Below, in pieces: positions 1 through 7,460 of a stretch of 33,553 nucleotides of DNA. Both the position numbers and the translations under genes were made by a program. Source of the DNA: Flammeovirgaceae bacterium BBD 1991-12 (lineage in GTDB: Bacteria > Bacteroidota > Bacteroidia > Cytophagales > Cyclobacteriaceae); assembly GCA_001657315.1 (NCBI GenBank), contig LYSV01000153.1:9835-43387 (forward strand). The letters are read 5' to 3'. A model generated the notes under the pieces. It had not been told where the DNA came from, did no database searches, and saw only the letters and a program-made list of their open reading frames with translations. Within the stretch, counting starts at the first letter, position 1, and every line of letters starts with the position of its first letter.

Positions 1-1
1 A

Positions 2-1015
2 GAAAAATATTACCTGAGATTTACAAACAGTGTCCATGAAGATTATTTGTCCATTCCCTCGATGTTAAACACATCTGAAAACTCAGTCAGGATCTACGAA
101 GCGCTGGAGGTATTAACAACAGGTTTTTTCAGAAAACATCTCAGTAAGGAAGGTACATTTGAGAAAGACCGGGAGGGCCTGAAAAGGAGCGACAGGGTAA
201 CTGAGGTTCCATTTTCTTTATCGAGACCGGCCGGAGAATCACTGGCACTTGAAGGAAAGGTAACGGATAAAAAAACGGAAGAGCCGCTACCTTATGTCAA
301 TATAGGAATTCTCAATCGCGAGACAGGTACGGTATCGGATACCGAAGGGAACTTCAAATTAAAGCTAAAAAAAGGCTATATCCACGATACTGTCAGGGCC
401 TCAATGATTGGTTATACACCCGTCGAACTAGTGATAGAGGATGCTATTCAGAAGGAGCCGCCTCTGCGCATTGAAATGGAGGAAAAAACAGAAACGCTGG
501 ATGAGGTCACGGTATCTGCGAAAGCACTAAAGAGTAAAAGGTTAGGTAATACCACACAATCAAAATTCCTGAGTACAGGGTTTGGATATGATCAGCTGGG
601 CGCCGAAATGGGGATTAAGGTGAATATCAGAAAACCTACCCTGGTGGATTCTTTCAAGTTCCATATCTCGTACAACAGGTTAAGCTCGAGGGCAATTTTC
701 AGATTAAATATCTACAACATAAAGAAGAACAAACCTGACCGGAATATCCTGAGGGACAACATCTTTGTGACAATTGAGCCACGGCAAACCGGACTTGTCA
801 GCGTTGACCTCATTCCATATGATATCATGCTGACGGAAGATGTAATGGTAACACTGGAATGGGTGGACTTCACAGGGGAGAAAAACATGGAAGAAGCCAT
901 TTACTTTTCACTGGCACCATTGGGCAATGCCACCTATTTCAAAAGAGCAAGTCAGGCAGGGTTCAAAAAACACAGCAGTCTGGGCGTAGGCTTCTACCTT
1001 GACGTTCAATATTAA
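2..1015 (+). CDS. C-terminal part of a CarboxypepD_reg-domain protein, apparently fused to a hydrolase; start lies before the window
   Basis: The frame is open to the first base, so the gene is truncated by the window edge; the TTG at 47 is not the start. Three parts are visible. The first ~65 residues (a His in VHEDYLSIP, then a helix ending GFFRKHL) resemble the end of an alpha/beta hydrolase with its catalytic His. From about nt 240 to 490 there is a carboxypeptidase-regulatory-like beta sandwich (LEGKVTDKKTEEPLPYVNI, then GTVSDTEGNF, then IGYTPVEL). The last ~160 residues form a beta-rich domain of unknown role with no TonB plug or barrel repeats. CarboxypepD_reg domains are usual in exported or outer-membrane Bacteroidota proteins, so a periplasmic or surface location is inferred. 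The fusion to a hydrolase is inference; the regulatory-like domain is firm. Confidence 0.75.
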   Translation, partial: EKYYLRFTNSVHEDYLSIPSMLNTSENSVRIYEALEVLTTGFFRKHLSKEGTFEKDREGLKRSDRVTEVPFSLSRPAGESLALEGKVTDKKTEEPLPYVNIGILNRETGTVSDTEGNFKLKLKKGYIHDTVRASMIGYTPVELVIEDAIQKEPPLRIEMEEKTETLDEVTVSAKALKSKRLGNTTQSKFLSTGFGYDQLGAEMGIKVNIRKPTLVDSFKFHISYNRLSSRAIFRLNIYNIKKNKPDRNILRDNIFVTIEPRQTGLVSVDLIPYDIMLTEDVMVTLEWVDFTGEKNMEEAIYFSLAPLGNATYFKRASQAGFKKHSSLGVGFYLDVQY

Positions 1016-1159
1016 GCAGGGTCTTTTAAGTATCAGCAGTCCAACTGGTCAATACCAAATAACTTCATGGTTCACATTTGCTGTGCTACCCTTCTCCCTG
1101 AAAGAAGGTCTGTAGTGACATGTCATGATCTCAACACTCAATCAGACAGTGTATGTTAA

Positions 1160-1198
1160 TTGCTTTGAAAACTATCACAAACGCAGTTGCTTTGAAAA
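1160..1198 (+). repeat. 12-bp direct repeat TTGCTTTGAAAA, two copies
   Basis: TTGCTTTGAAAA occurs at 1160-1171 and at 1187-1198. The second copy ends directly at the ATG (1199) of the esterase gene. The 27-base period and the position over the expected leader suggest a regulator site or a local duplication. The core contains TTTG as in Bacteroidota -7 boxes, but no complete TAnnTTTG is present. Confidence 0.6.
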
Positions 1199-2151
1199 AT
1201 GAGAATGATCAGGATCATAAGGAAAGCTGTCCTCTATTCTATATTAACAATCACCATGTTTGTGATAGCGGGATATGTCTACCTGTACGTACTTCCCAAA
1301 GGGCCGGAAACAACACAGGCAAGACCCATAGCGTCAGGTATGGATTCTTTTGTTATGTACGCTTACCAGGAAAGTAAGAGAAAATCAATAAAAGTATGGA
1401 CCTATAAACCAAAAAACTGGCAAAATGGAGAGAAAATACTGTTTGTGATGCACGGGGGTGGCAGAAATGCAGATGATTATCTAAATGCGTGGAAAGAAAT
1501 AGCAGAAAATAAAAACCTGCTTATCATAGCTCCTGAGTTTGAAAACAAATTCTCCAGGTATACTACCAATGATTATCAGGAGGGGAATCTGTTTACTTTT
1601 TTCGGCACCAAAAATCCTAAGGAAGAATGGGCTTATGGGTACTCGAAAATATTTTTGACCGGATCAAAACTAACAACCAACTGACGAACAGTACCTATGA
1701 CATTTTCGGACATTCTGCAGGTGGACAGTTCGTACATCGGATGATCATGCTAATGCCGGATTCAAGAATTGAGACCGCCATAGCTGCCAACGCAGGATTT
1801 TATACATTTCCCGACGAGAACATCCGGTTTCCCTATGGTCTGAAAAATACCAATATGAAGATCAAACCTGATCTGGTTAAGGCTTTTCGCAAGAAATTGG
1901 TCATCCTACTGGGTGAGTTGGATAATGACGCAAGCCTGGGCATTTTCAGAAAGACAGACCAGGCCATGGAACAGGGAGCGCACAGGCTGGAAAGAGGAAC
2001 CAACTTTTACAATGCTACCACTGCGCTGACGTCAGAGTTCAATCTGGAATTCAGCTGGAAAATTGATACTGTTGCAAATGTTGGACATGATTATAAAGGA
2101 ATGTCCAAAGGTGCCGCAGAATGGATAAAAACTGACCTTGACAAAAAGTAA
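1199..2151 (+). pseudogene. Membrane-anchored alpha/beta hydrolase (esterase-like), broken by a -1 frameshift near 1642
   Basis: Two frames together make one serine hydrolase of about 317 residues. Frame 2 (1199-1642) gives an N-terminal membrane helix (residues ~9-30) and an oxyanion motif HGGG. Frame 1 (from 1642) gives the nucleophile elbow GHSAGG, an acid region LLGELDND and the catalytic His in VGHDYKGM. The parts join without losing a residue as EEWAYGY + LENIFDRI if one C is restored in TAC(C)TC at 1642. Frame 2 alone stops at 1684, before the nucleophile, so the product as written would be dead. No convincing slippery heptamer is seen, so programmed shifting is unlikely. Either a real pseudogene or a one-base sequence error. 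The fold is clear, the substrate unknown; secreted PHB-depolymerase/esterase-type proteins are the nearest in style. Confidence 0.75.
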
Positions 2152-2251
2152 AAATTATTTACTGGTAAGTAATGTCCTCAGGATTTGTGCAAAGGTCGAT
2201 CCTTATAAGTTTCAACCCATCAACAATTCTGCGCCACTGACAGAGGGCCTG

Positions 2252-2662
2252 CTAAATAAAAATGTTGGTCAGATACTTTTTCCGGATATTTCTGTAAATA
2301 TAAAAATCTGAATCAATACTGGCTATCTCGGAAATATCCCTTACCTCTGAGGCAACGATCAGGGTAGCATCGGCCAGATCCATAGGCACATCCATGAATT
2401 TTTCACTCAATTCGATTATTCTGAGCAAGTGATAGTGTTCCAGATCAAAAACCTCCAGGCCTCCACGGTCAATCCATTTCAAAAAGTTGATCTGTGTTCT
2501 GGTGCTGAATCCCAGCATGTGTGACACTTCCGTGACTACAGGCCACGTAGTAAGCAGGGAGCCTTCGAAATCCCTGAGAAAAGAAACCGCTCGCTTATGA
2601 TACTGATCACTTTTATCAAAAAGTGCTATTAATGGACCGGCATCAATGAGCGTGTTTTGCAT
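2252..2662 (-). CDS. PIN-domain toxin (VapC-like ribonuclease)
   Basis: 136 residues, the usual length of a single PIN domain. The Mg-binding acidic residues are in place: D7 in LIDAGPLIALFD, E45 in PVVTEVSHML, D98 in DLADATL and D117/D119 in ASIDSDF. PIN toxins cleave RNA (tRNA or rRNA in studied cases) when freed from their antitoxin. Its start overlaps the end of the upstream ribbon-helix-helix gene by 20 bases, which indicates translational coupling, and both should be transcribed from the palindromic promoter at ~2911. All catalytic positions are kept, so it is probably active. The RNA target cannot be told. Confidence 0.88.
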   Translation of the reverse strand: MQNTLIDAGPLIALFDKSDQYHKRAVSFLRDFEGSLLTTWPVVTEVSHMLGFSTRTQINFLKWIDRGGLEVFDLEHYHLLRIIELSEKFMDVPMDLADATLIVASEVRDISEIASIDSDFYIYRNIRKKYLTNIFI

Positions 2663-2897
2663 TGAGTTTGTCCTTTAATTTTTGCTTGTAGGATATAGAC
2701 AGATCTGAAGAGCCGCTTCCCTCCTGCCCAAACAGATCCTCACCTGCCTCATAGGCACTTTTTGCTTTTCTTTTTTGTGATAAGTACTGTACGAGTGCCT
2801 CTTTAACCACAGCTGATTTGGTAATGCCCTCATCCTGACAATATCGGGCAAGTTGCTTCTCTGTATCTTTGGAAAGTCTGATGGTTAACATGATCAT
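2643..2897 (-). CDS. Ribbon-helix-helix antitoxin of the PIN-domain toxin
   Basis: 84 residues from the start chosen here. The N-terminus MLTIRLSKDTEKQLARYC followed by GITKSAVVKEALVQYL is a typical MetJ/Arc/CopG ribbon-helix-helix, which binds DNA as a dimer. The charged, Gly/Ser-rich tail (AYEAGEDLFGQEGSG) would wrap and block the toxin. An ATG at 2924 is also in frame but lies inside the inverted repeat 2904-2923, so translation more likely begins at 2897 or 2891. The gene overlaps the toxin by 20 bases. In this family antitoxin and toxin together repress their own promoter. Confidence 0.88.
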   Translation of the reverse strand: MIMLTIRLSKDTEKQLARYCQDEGITKSAVVKEALVQYLSQKRKAKSAYEAGEDLFGQEGSGSSDLSISYKQKLKDKLNAKHAH

Positions 2898-2903
2898 CTT
2901 TGT

Positions 2904-2923
2904 TGTATTACAAATGTAATACA
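2904..2923 (-). promoter_or_regulatory. Perfect palindromic operator containing the -7 box of the toxin-antitoxin operon
   Basis: TGTATTAC, four bases, GTAATACA: 8-bp arms without mismatch at 2904-2911 and 2916-2923. Read on the minus strand the centre is TACATTTG (2918-2911), an exact Bacteroidota -7 box (TAnnTTTG). Antitoxin binding here would cover the promoter, giving simple autorepression. The start codon at 2897 or 2891 is only a few bases beyond, so the leader is very short. Confidence 0.75.
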
Positions 2924-3079
2924 TTTTTTCTGTACTTTAAAGTTCCATCCATTTTTTTGATATTTTTCATAGTTTCCTCTTTGGGTATAATGATAAAAAA
3001 GAAGGTATCAAATCCGGTATGTTTACACCTTTTCCGTATCCGAAGTGATCGTTAACTTTCAGCTCCAAAGCTTGAATTT

Positions 3080-3928
3080 ATGGATACCGGCATACTAATT
3101 ACCTATGGTTTACTGTTGTCAGGGGTAATTGCTTTATGGTTCAACATCCGGCCTTTCGGAAAAGTACCTTTGTGGCTGCCGTTGACTGGTGCATCCCTGC
3201 TTTCAGGGGTACTTTTTGAAAGGGCTACTTTGGTATCCCTGGGCTATACTGTGCTGTTTGGTTTCATGACCTGGTACTCTTTCAGGAAAAAAACCATGGT
3301 GTTGTTTCTCCTCATCCTGTTTTTGTCCCTTCCCTTATTTTTCCATTATCCGATCATTGGTTTTAACAATTACAGGTATCTGAACAATATCATTATATCC
3401 GACGGCGCCAGCCCTTACAGCCTTTACTTTAATCTTGATAAAACAATGGCCGGCATATTACTGCTGGGCTTTGGTCTTCAGTCACGAACCACAGACTGGA
3501 GGTCGGTTTTCAAAAAAATTTCCATCAACCTGCTGCTGATGTGTTTTATTTTTTTAATTCTCGCCATGGCACTGGGCTATGTCCGGTTCGAACCTAAAGT
3601 ACCCTATTTTACGCCTGTATGGATACTCGTTAACCTGTTTTTCACCTGTATGGCAGAAGAGGCCATATTCAGAAGGCTCGTTCAGGAAAAGCTACATAAT
3701 TCCCTGAATGTTAAATACGGAGCAGTTATCAGCATTCTAGTGACTTCCATATTGTTTGGATTGGCACATTTCAAAGGAGGGCTTATCTACATGATCCTGG
3801 CCTCGCTGGCAGGTCTGTTTTATGGTCATATCTATTACAAAACCAAAAGAATAGAAAGCCCGATACTTCTCCACTTTGGTTTCAACCTCGTCCATTTTTT
3901 ACTTTTTACCTACCCTGCATTGGCATAA
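3080..3928 (+). CDS. CPBP-family intramembrane metalloprotease
   Basis: 282 residues, almost wholly membrane-spanning (about eight helices). The C-terminal half carries the CPBP (Abi/CAAX protease-like) signature: E193-E194 and R198 in AEEAIFRR, H230 in FGLAHF, and H265/N269 in LLHFGFN. These residues bind the metal and catalyse cleavage in Rce1-type enzymes. Bacterial members do prenyl-protein-like processing, bacteriocin self-immunity or regulated proteolysis; the role here cannot be told. It stands alone between the toxin-antitoxin pair and a convergent gene. A near-match to the -7 box (TAACTTTC, 3053-3060) lies 20 bases before the ATG. Confidence 0.85.
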   Translation: MDTGILITYGLLLSGVIALWFNIRPFGKVPLWLPLTGASLLSGVLFERATLVSLGYTVLFGFMTWYSFRKKTMVLFLLILFLSLPLFFHYPIIGFNNYRYLNNIIISDGASPYSLYFNLDKTMAGILLLGFGLQSRTTDWRSVFKKISINLLLMCFIFLILAMALGYVRFEPKVPYFTPVWILVNLFFTCMAEEAIFRRLVQEKLHNSLNVKYGAVISILVTSILFGLAHFKGGLIYMILASLAGLFYGHIYYKTKRIESPILLHFGFNLVHFLLFTYPALA

Positions 3929-3935
3929 ATGTTTT

Positions 3936-3967
3936 CCAATAAATGAAGGGAATCAATTCATTATTGG
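3936..3967. terminator. Possible bidirectional terminator hairpin
   Basis: CCAATAAATGAA (3936-3947) pairs with TTCATTATTGG (3957-3967) with one bulged A and a nine-base loop. It lies between the convergent CPBP gene and the kinase-like gene, the expected place for a shared terminator. There is no clear T-tract, so the call is weak. Confidence 0.35.
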
Positions 3968-4020
3968 CCTCGCATGATCATTTTGTGTCGACTGATGAGC
4001 CGGAAAACTCAGGTTAACGC

Positions 4021-4596
4021 TTACTTACGGCCAGCACTAACTTCAATGGTAAGAGTGAGCCGGAAAAACCGTTGACCCATCCCTATGCGGTCCCCTCTGA
4101 GTCTGCCGCCAAGAGTACGGATCTCGTTCAGTGCTATATCAAGCAAAAGACTGTCAGAGTTATCAATCCCGTGGATAAACGCAATATCAGCATCCAGAGT
4201 AAGTGTGATACTCCTCTTTTCGCAACACAGTTCTGTAAGAACGAACATAGCCCTTTTGGCCAGTGCGTGACCACACAGATAGGTTATAACCATGTAAAGC
4301 CTGTCCTTGAGGGATTCCGGTATCAGCCCTGAGCATCCGTCGGAGGAAAAAGATATCAATGTATCTCCTGAAGCACGGTTGAGCTGGTCACAGAAGTGCT
4401 CCAGCATGTAGCATGTTTCATATTTATCCGGTCTGGACTGCACAAGGCGATTCACCTCCTGCATTGATGAAAGCATGGCATCCAGGCAGGATCGTACCGT
4501 CTTGTTTTCTGTTTTTCCTAAAAGCTCTAAAACATGGCGAGGAATGCTTTCAGCAGCCTCCCCCGAAAGCCGTTCGTGTAAAGGGGTAACATCCAT
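4021..4596 (-). CDS. Orphan protein resembling a degenerate NarL-type histidine kinase core
   Basis: 191 residues, no membrane helix and no signal peptide. The layout recalls the dimerisation plus ATPase parts of HisKA_3/LytS-like kinases. A helical stretch (~33-75) is followed by a helix LYMVITYLCGHALAKRA (100-116) where kinases have the N-box, then a beta pair (SITLTLDADIAFIHGID), then LNEIRTLGGRL (156-166), close to the 'LGG' helix near the end of such ATPase domains, and a final strand FFRLTLTIEV. No phospho-acceptor His is recognisable in the first helix, the N-box Asn is absent and no Gly-rich ATP lid is seen, so ATP-dependent phosphorylation is unlikely. It could be a binding or phosphatase-like remnant. 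No response regulator is adjacent. The resemblance comes from reading alone and is uncertain; otherwise a hypothetical protein. Confidence 0.5.
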   Translation of the reverse strand: MDVTPLHERLSGEAAESIPRHVLELLGKTENKTVRSCLDAMLSSMQEVNRLVQSRPDKYETCYMLEHFCDQLNRASGDTLISFSSDGCSGLIPESLKDRLYMVITYLCGHALAKRAMFVLTELCCEKRSITLTLDADIAFIHGIDNSDSLLLDIALNEIRTLGGRLRGDRIGMGQRFFRLTLTIEVSAGRK

Positions 4597-4944
4597 AACG
4601 TCTTGGTCTAATGATTCGGGTTAGAACTTTTTGATCATTACAGGTGCAGCTGAAATACAATAAAAGTCGGTTTTCATTATATATATCCGGTGAAGGAGGA
4701 TAAGGTAATTCCCTGCACTGGTATGATTAACTTTGTCAGAATGGATCTGAACGCATATCCTACTGATGACCAGTAGCTTAGAGTAACATCATCGATCAAT
4801 GATCTCAAATCCGGATCTTAACTCTATATTGGGTTTCCTGAAGGAGTCCTGAAGTGGAAAAAAGCCGGATGCAGCTTTTATTCAAAAGCCGGATCGATTG
4901 CTTAAATTTGACCAAAACGGCATAGATGCACACACAGGAAGTAT
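4597..4944. other. Intergenic region between divergent genes, with one promoter
   Basis: 348 bases without a credible gene. The only clear signals are on the plus strand near the Crp-like gene: the -7 box at 4903-4910 and two copies of AAAAGCCGGAT ending at 4870 and 4894 (24-base period, about two helical turns). The repeats could be regulator sites. Nothing else recognised. Confidence 0.5.
4903..4910 (+). promoter_or_regulatory. -7 promoter box of the Crp-like gene
   Basis: TAAATTTG matches the Bacteroidota -7 consensus TAnnTTTG exactly and lies 35 bases before the ATG at 4945. The -33 element is poor (TTC instead of TTG at the expected distance), so the promoter may need activation. Confidence 0.5.
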
Positions 4945-5532
4945 ATGCAGCGGTCACGTGAAGAGGTTTCCATAAAAATATTTCTCTCTGAAATACATAA
5001 GGTAGATGACAGTATTCTGGATGAGTACATTTCTCACTGGAAGGAATACAACATACCCAAAAAAACCATAATGACTGCACCGGGTGAAACAGAACGGTTC
5101 TTTTATTATGTACAGGAAGGCATTCAAAAGTCATATTACCTCAATGAGGATAAGCAGCACGTCATCGCATTTGCCTATTCCCCTTCCTTCAGCGGTATCC
5201 CCGAATCATTTTTTACCCAAACTCCCTCAAGGTACTTTCTGGAGACGATCACCGATAGTAAATTCCTAAGAATCCCATTTGAAAGACATCAGCAATTGAT
5301 GCAGAAATTCAGAGAAGTTGAAACGCTTTTCCGCAAAACAACCGAGTTTTTCCTGACGGGTGTCATACAACGGCATCATGAGTTAATGGCGTTTGATATA
5401 GAAACACGTTTTAAAACATTCGTAAAAAGAAGTCCGCATTTGCTGAATATGGTCTCCCAAAAAGACCTTGCCTCTTACCTTCGTATGGATTCAACCAACT
5501 TCAGTAAGCTGATGAACAGCGTGCATATCTGA
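4945..5532 (+). CDS. Crp/Fnr-family transcription regulator
   Basis: 195 residues, the common length for Bacteroidota Crp-like regulators. Residues ~20-115 form a cyclic-nucleotide-binding-like beta roll (ERFFYYVQEGIQKSYYL, then the FSGIPESFF region), but the phosphate-binding Arg-Ala signature of true cAMP receptors is not visible, so the ligand is unknown. A long dimer helix follows (~125-150), then a winged-helix reader whose recognition helix is around SQKDLASYLRMDSTNFSKLM at the C-terminus. The next gene begins 64 bases after its stop, suggesting co-transcription with the dehalogenase-like hydrolase. Confidence 0.8.
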   Translation: MQRSREEVSIKIFLSEIHKVDDSILDEYISHWKEYNIPKKTIMTAPGETERFFYYVQEGIQKSYYLNEDKQHVIAFAYSPSFSGIPESFFTQTPSRYFLETITDSKFLRIPFERHQQLMQKFREVETLFRKTTEFFLTGVIQRHHELMAFDIETRFKTFVKRSPHLLNMVSQKDLASYLRMDSTNFSKLMNSVHI

Positions 5533-5596
5533 AATCGTGGTTTATACCAAGATTCGTAAGGATCAGAAGGATGAACTTTGTTTCAAACTCAAAAAA

Positions 5597-6508
5597 ATGA
5601 AACGGGTATTCATCATTTTAATCCTAACTATTATGAATTCAGTAAGTTATGCACAAAACTGGCTCGATGGCAGCCTCTATCCATTCAAAAGCAAATATAT
5701 TCAGCTTCAGACAGGCAATATGCACTATATAGATGAAGGTGAGGGTGATATTATCCTCTTTGTACATGGTACACCGACGTGGTCATTTTTATACAGGGAT
5801 TTTGTCAGGGAACTATCACGTGACCACCGATGTATTGCCATCGATCACATTGGTTTCGGGCTTTCCGAAAAGCCAGGGTCATTTTCCGGAATCCCTCAGG
5901 ATCATGCCAAAAACCTGAGTGAGTTCATCAACCGGCTCGATCTGCAGAACATCACCCTTGTCGTCCATGATTTCGGAGGTCCTATTGGCCTGGCCGCAGG
6001 CATTGAGCACCACCGTAAAATTAAGAAAGTGGTACTGTTCAACACGTGGCTTTGGGCAACGCATGAGGACGAAGGCGCTCAAAAGGTCAACAAAATAGTG
6101 AACAGCCGGCTGGGTCAATTTTTCTATCTTAACATGAACTTTTCCCCAAAGTTTCTGCTTAAAAAAGGGTTTAGTGACAAAAAAAACCTGTCCCGGAAGG
6201 TGCACAAACATTATATAAAGCCCTTTCCTGACACACAATCCAGAATGCCATTGCTAAAGATCGCCAGGGCGCTGGTAGGATCTTCCGGCTGGTATCAGGA
6301 CCAATGGCAACAGTTGGATAAACTGGCAGACAAGGAATGGCTGATCCTGTGGGGATCGGAGGACCGGTTCATTACCACACAATACCTTGAGAAGTGGAGG
6401 GAACGCCTGCCTCAGGCAGAAATTAATGAATTTGACTGCGGGCATTTTGTTCAGGAAGAAAAAACGAACAAGGCCATTGCAGAAATTCGTTTTTTTATGG
6501 AAAATTAG
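5597..6508 (+). CDS. Exported alpha/beta hydrolase, haloalkane dehalogenase-like
   Basis: 303 residues from the ATG at 5597. That start is chosen because it opens a signal peptide (MKRVFIILILTIMNSVSYAQ, cut after YAQ); the GTG at 5537 would only add charged residues. Oxyanion region HGTPTWSF (57-64) is typical of haloalkane dehalogenases and epoxide hydrolases. The nucleophile elbow VVHDFGGP has Asp125, not Ser, as in these enzymes; D256 (WGSEDRF) and H283 (CGHFVQ) complete the triad. The Trp that usually follows the nucleophile and holds the halide is Phe126, so dehalogenation is not assured and epoxide or other hydrolysis is possible. A signal peptide is unusual for this group. Probably co-transcribed with the Crp-like gene; a stem-loop follows its stop. 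Confidence 0.8.
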   Translation: MKRVFIILILTIMNSVSYAQNWLDGSLYPFKSKYIQLQTGNMHYIDEGEGDIILFVHGTPTWSFLYRDFVRELSRDHRCIAIDHIGFGLSEKPGSFSGIPQDHAKNLSEFINRLDLQNITLVVHDFGGPIGLAAGIEHHRKIKKVVLFNTWLWATHEDEGAQKVNKIVNSRLGQFFYLNMNFSPKFLLKKGFSDKKNLSRKVHKHYIKPFPDTQSRMPLLKIARALVGSSGWYQDQWQQLDKLADKEWLILWGSEDRFITTQYLEKWRERLPQAEINEFDCGHFVQEEKTNKAIAEIRFFMEN

Positions 6509-6522
6509 GTGATACTATTATC

Positions 6523-6547
6523 GGGTCTCTTCCATAAACAGAGACCC
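6523..6547 (+). terminator. Stem-loop after the dehalogenase-like gene
   Basis: GGGTCTCT (6523-6530) and AGAGACCC (6540-6547) form a perfect 8-bp stem with a nine-base loop, 14 bases after the stop codon. No T-tract follows, but position and stability suit a terminator or 3'-end stabiliser. Confidence 0.5.
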
Positions 6548-6629
6548 TGACTTACCCGGTGTAAATTGGTAAATGGTATAAGAATCACTTTAAAAGATAC
6601 CCGAACTTTGACATAAAAATGAATTGAAA

Positions 6630-7114
6630 ATGGACTCACTCAATACCTCCGATATTATTGATCATCTTATTGCCATTCTGGAGGTTTTGGATCAACAGAA
6701 AAACCCTGGAGCTACTTTACAGACCCCTCACCTGAGGCTGGTTATCCGGGAGCGCTTAAAAAGCTGCAGGCCAGTGAGGCCAATCGTAGCATTGGAGGTA
6801 ATTCCATAGCGGCACAAATCAACCACGTTACTTTTGGAATGAAAGCATCATCAGCCTTTATCGAAGGTGATCCAACCCCACCCGGAGCGGAAAAGCGGAA
6901 AGAAAGCTGGGAGGTTGCAGAATTGGATGAAGAAGGGTGGAGACACATGCAAAAAAAGCTGCACGAGAGCTACATCGGCCTGAGAAACACAATTCAATCA
7001 AGTGCTCTCAAAAACAGTAACGCAATAGGTGTATCTATGGGAACTGTTGCTCATATTGCTTATCATCTGGGTGCGATTAAGCAAAAGATCAATCTGCTAA
7101 AAAACAATCAGTAG
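6630..7114 (+). pseudogene. DinB-like protein (DinB/YfiT four-helix fold), broken by a -1 frameshift near 6704
   Basis: Frame 0 from the ATG at 6630 (MDSLNTSDIIDHLIAILEVLD...KNP) continues in frame 2 from 6707 (WSYFTDPSPEAG, then AAQINHVTFGMKASSAFIEGD, then SWEVAELDEEGW, then GTVAHIAYHLGAIKQKI). Joined, this is a normal ~160-residue DinB-family protein. The His of QINHVTFG and of AHIAYHLG are at the usual metal-ligand positions. One extra C in the CCC run at 6704-6706 restores the frame. As written, frame 0 stops at ~6809 and makes only the first helix. DinB/YfiT proteins are thiol transferases or metal-dependent hydrolases; the substrate here is unknown. Either real decay or a homopolymer error. 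It has its own leader after the dehalogenase terminator. Confidence 0.8.
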
Positions 7115-7460
7115 CATTATGGGTACGTAACCAGAAGTAATCTTTCCACTATGAACTGCGGCTGACTGGTATACCTCACTCTCACCGTAAGACAACCGAA
7201 TTCGCAGTTATGCGGGTTATGATATGCCATGGCAAAAGAAAACTTTTGAATAGCAAGGCCAAAGCCATAAAAGAACCCCTCAATGGTTTTACTTGTACAT
7301 GACAATACAACAGTCTGAACGGTTCAACACCTCAAATACATTTATTTCGCTTTTTTACAATAAACTGGCCTTAACAATGATCAAATTCACATAAAATGAT
7401 CAGCAAGGCTAAAACGGTATTGCTTCAAACAAGAAGAAAATCATTATATCAACATAGTTC
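7115..7460. other. Intergenic region, no gene recognised
   Basis: 346 bases between the DinB-like gene and the SRPBCC operon. A short minus-strand open frame (7117-7305) has no recognisable features and a composition like random sequence. No strong hairpin and no exact TAnnTTTG box were found. The last ~100 bases are AT-rich and probably hold the promoter of the SRPBCC operon. Confidence 0.4.

Noticed and set aside
1627-1684. Programmed -1 frameshifting in the esterase gene
   Set aside because: The overlap has A4 and T5 runs but no X XXY YYZ heptamer in frame and no strong downstream pseudoknot was seen; a one-base deletion explains the join better.
4805-5134. Minus-strand open frame over the start of the Crp-like gene
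   Set aside because: It overlaps a well-supported regulator gene and its promoter and codes for no recognisable protein.
5537-5596. Longer N-terminus of the dehalogenase-like protein from a GTG
   Set aside because: It would place a charged stretch before a clear signal peptide; the ATG at 5597 is the sensible start.
7117-7305. Small minus-strand gene of 62 residues
   Set aside because: No domain, no start signal and random-like composition.
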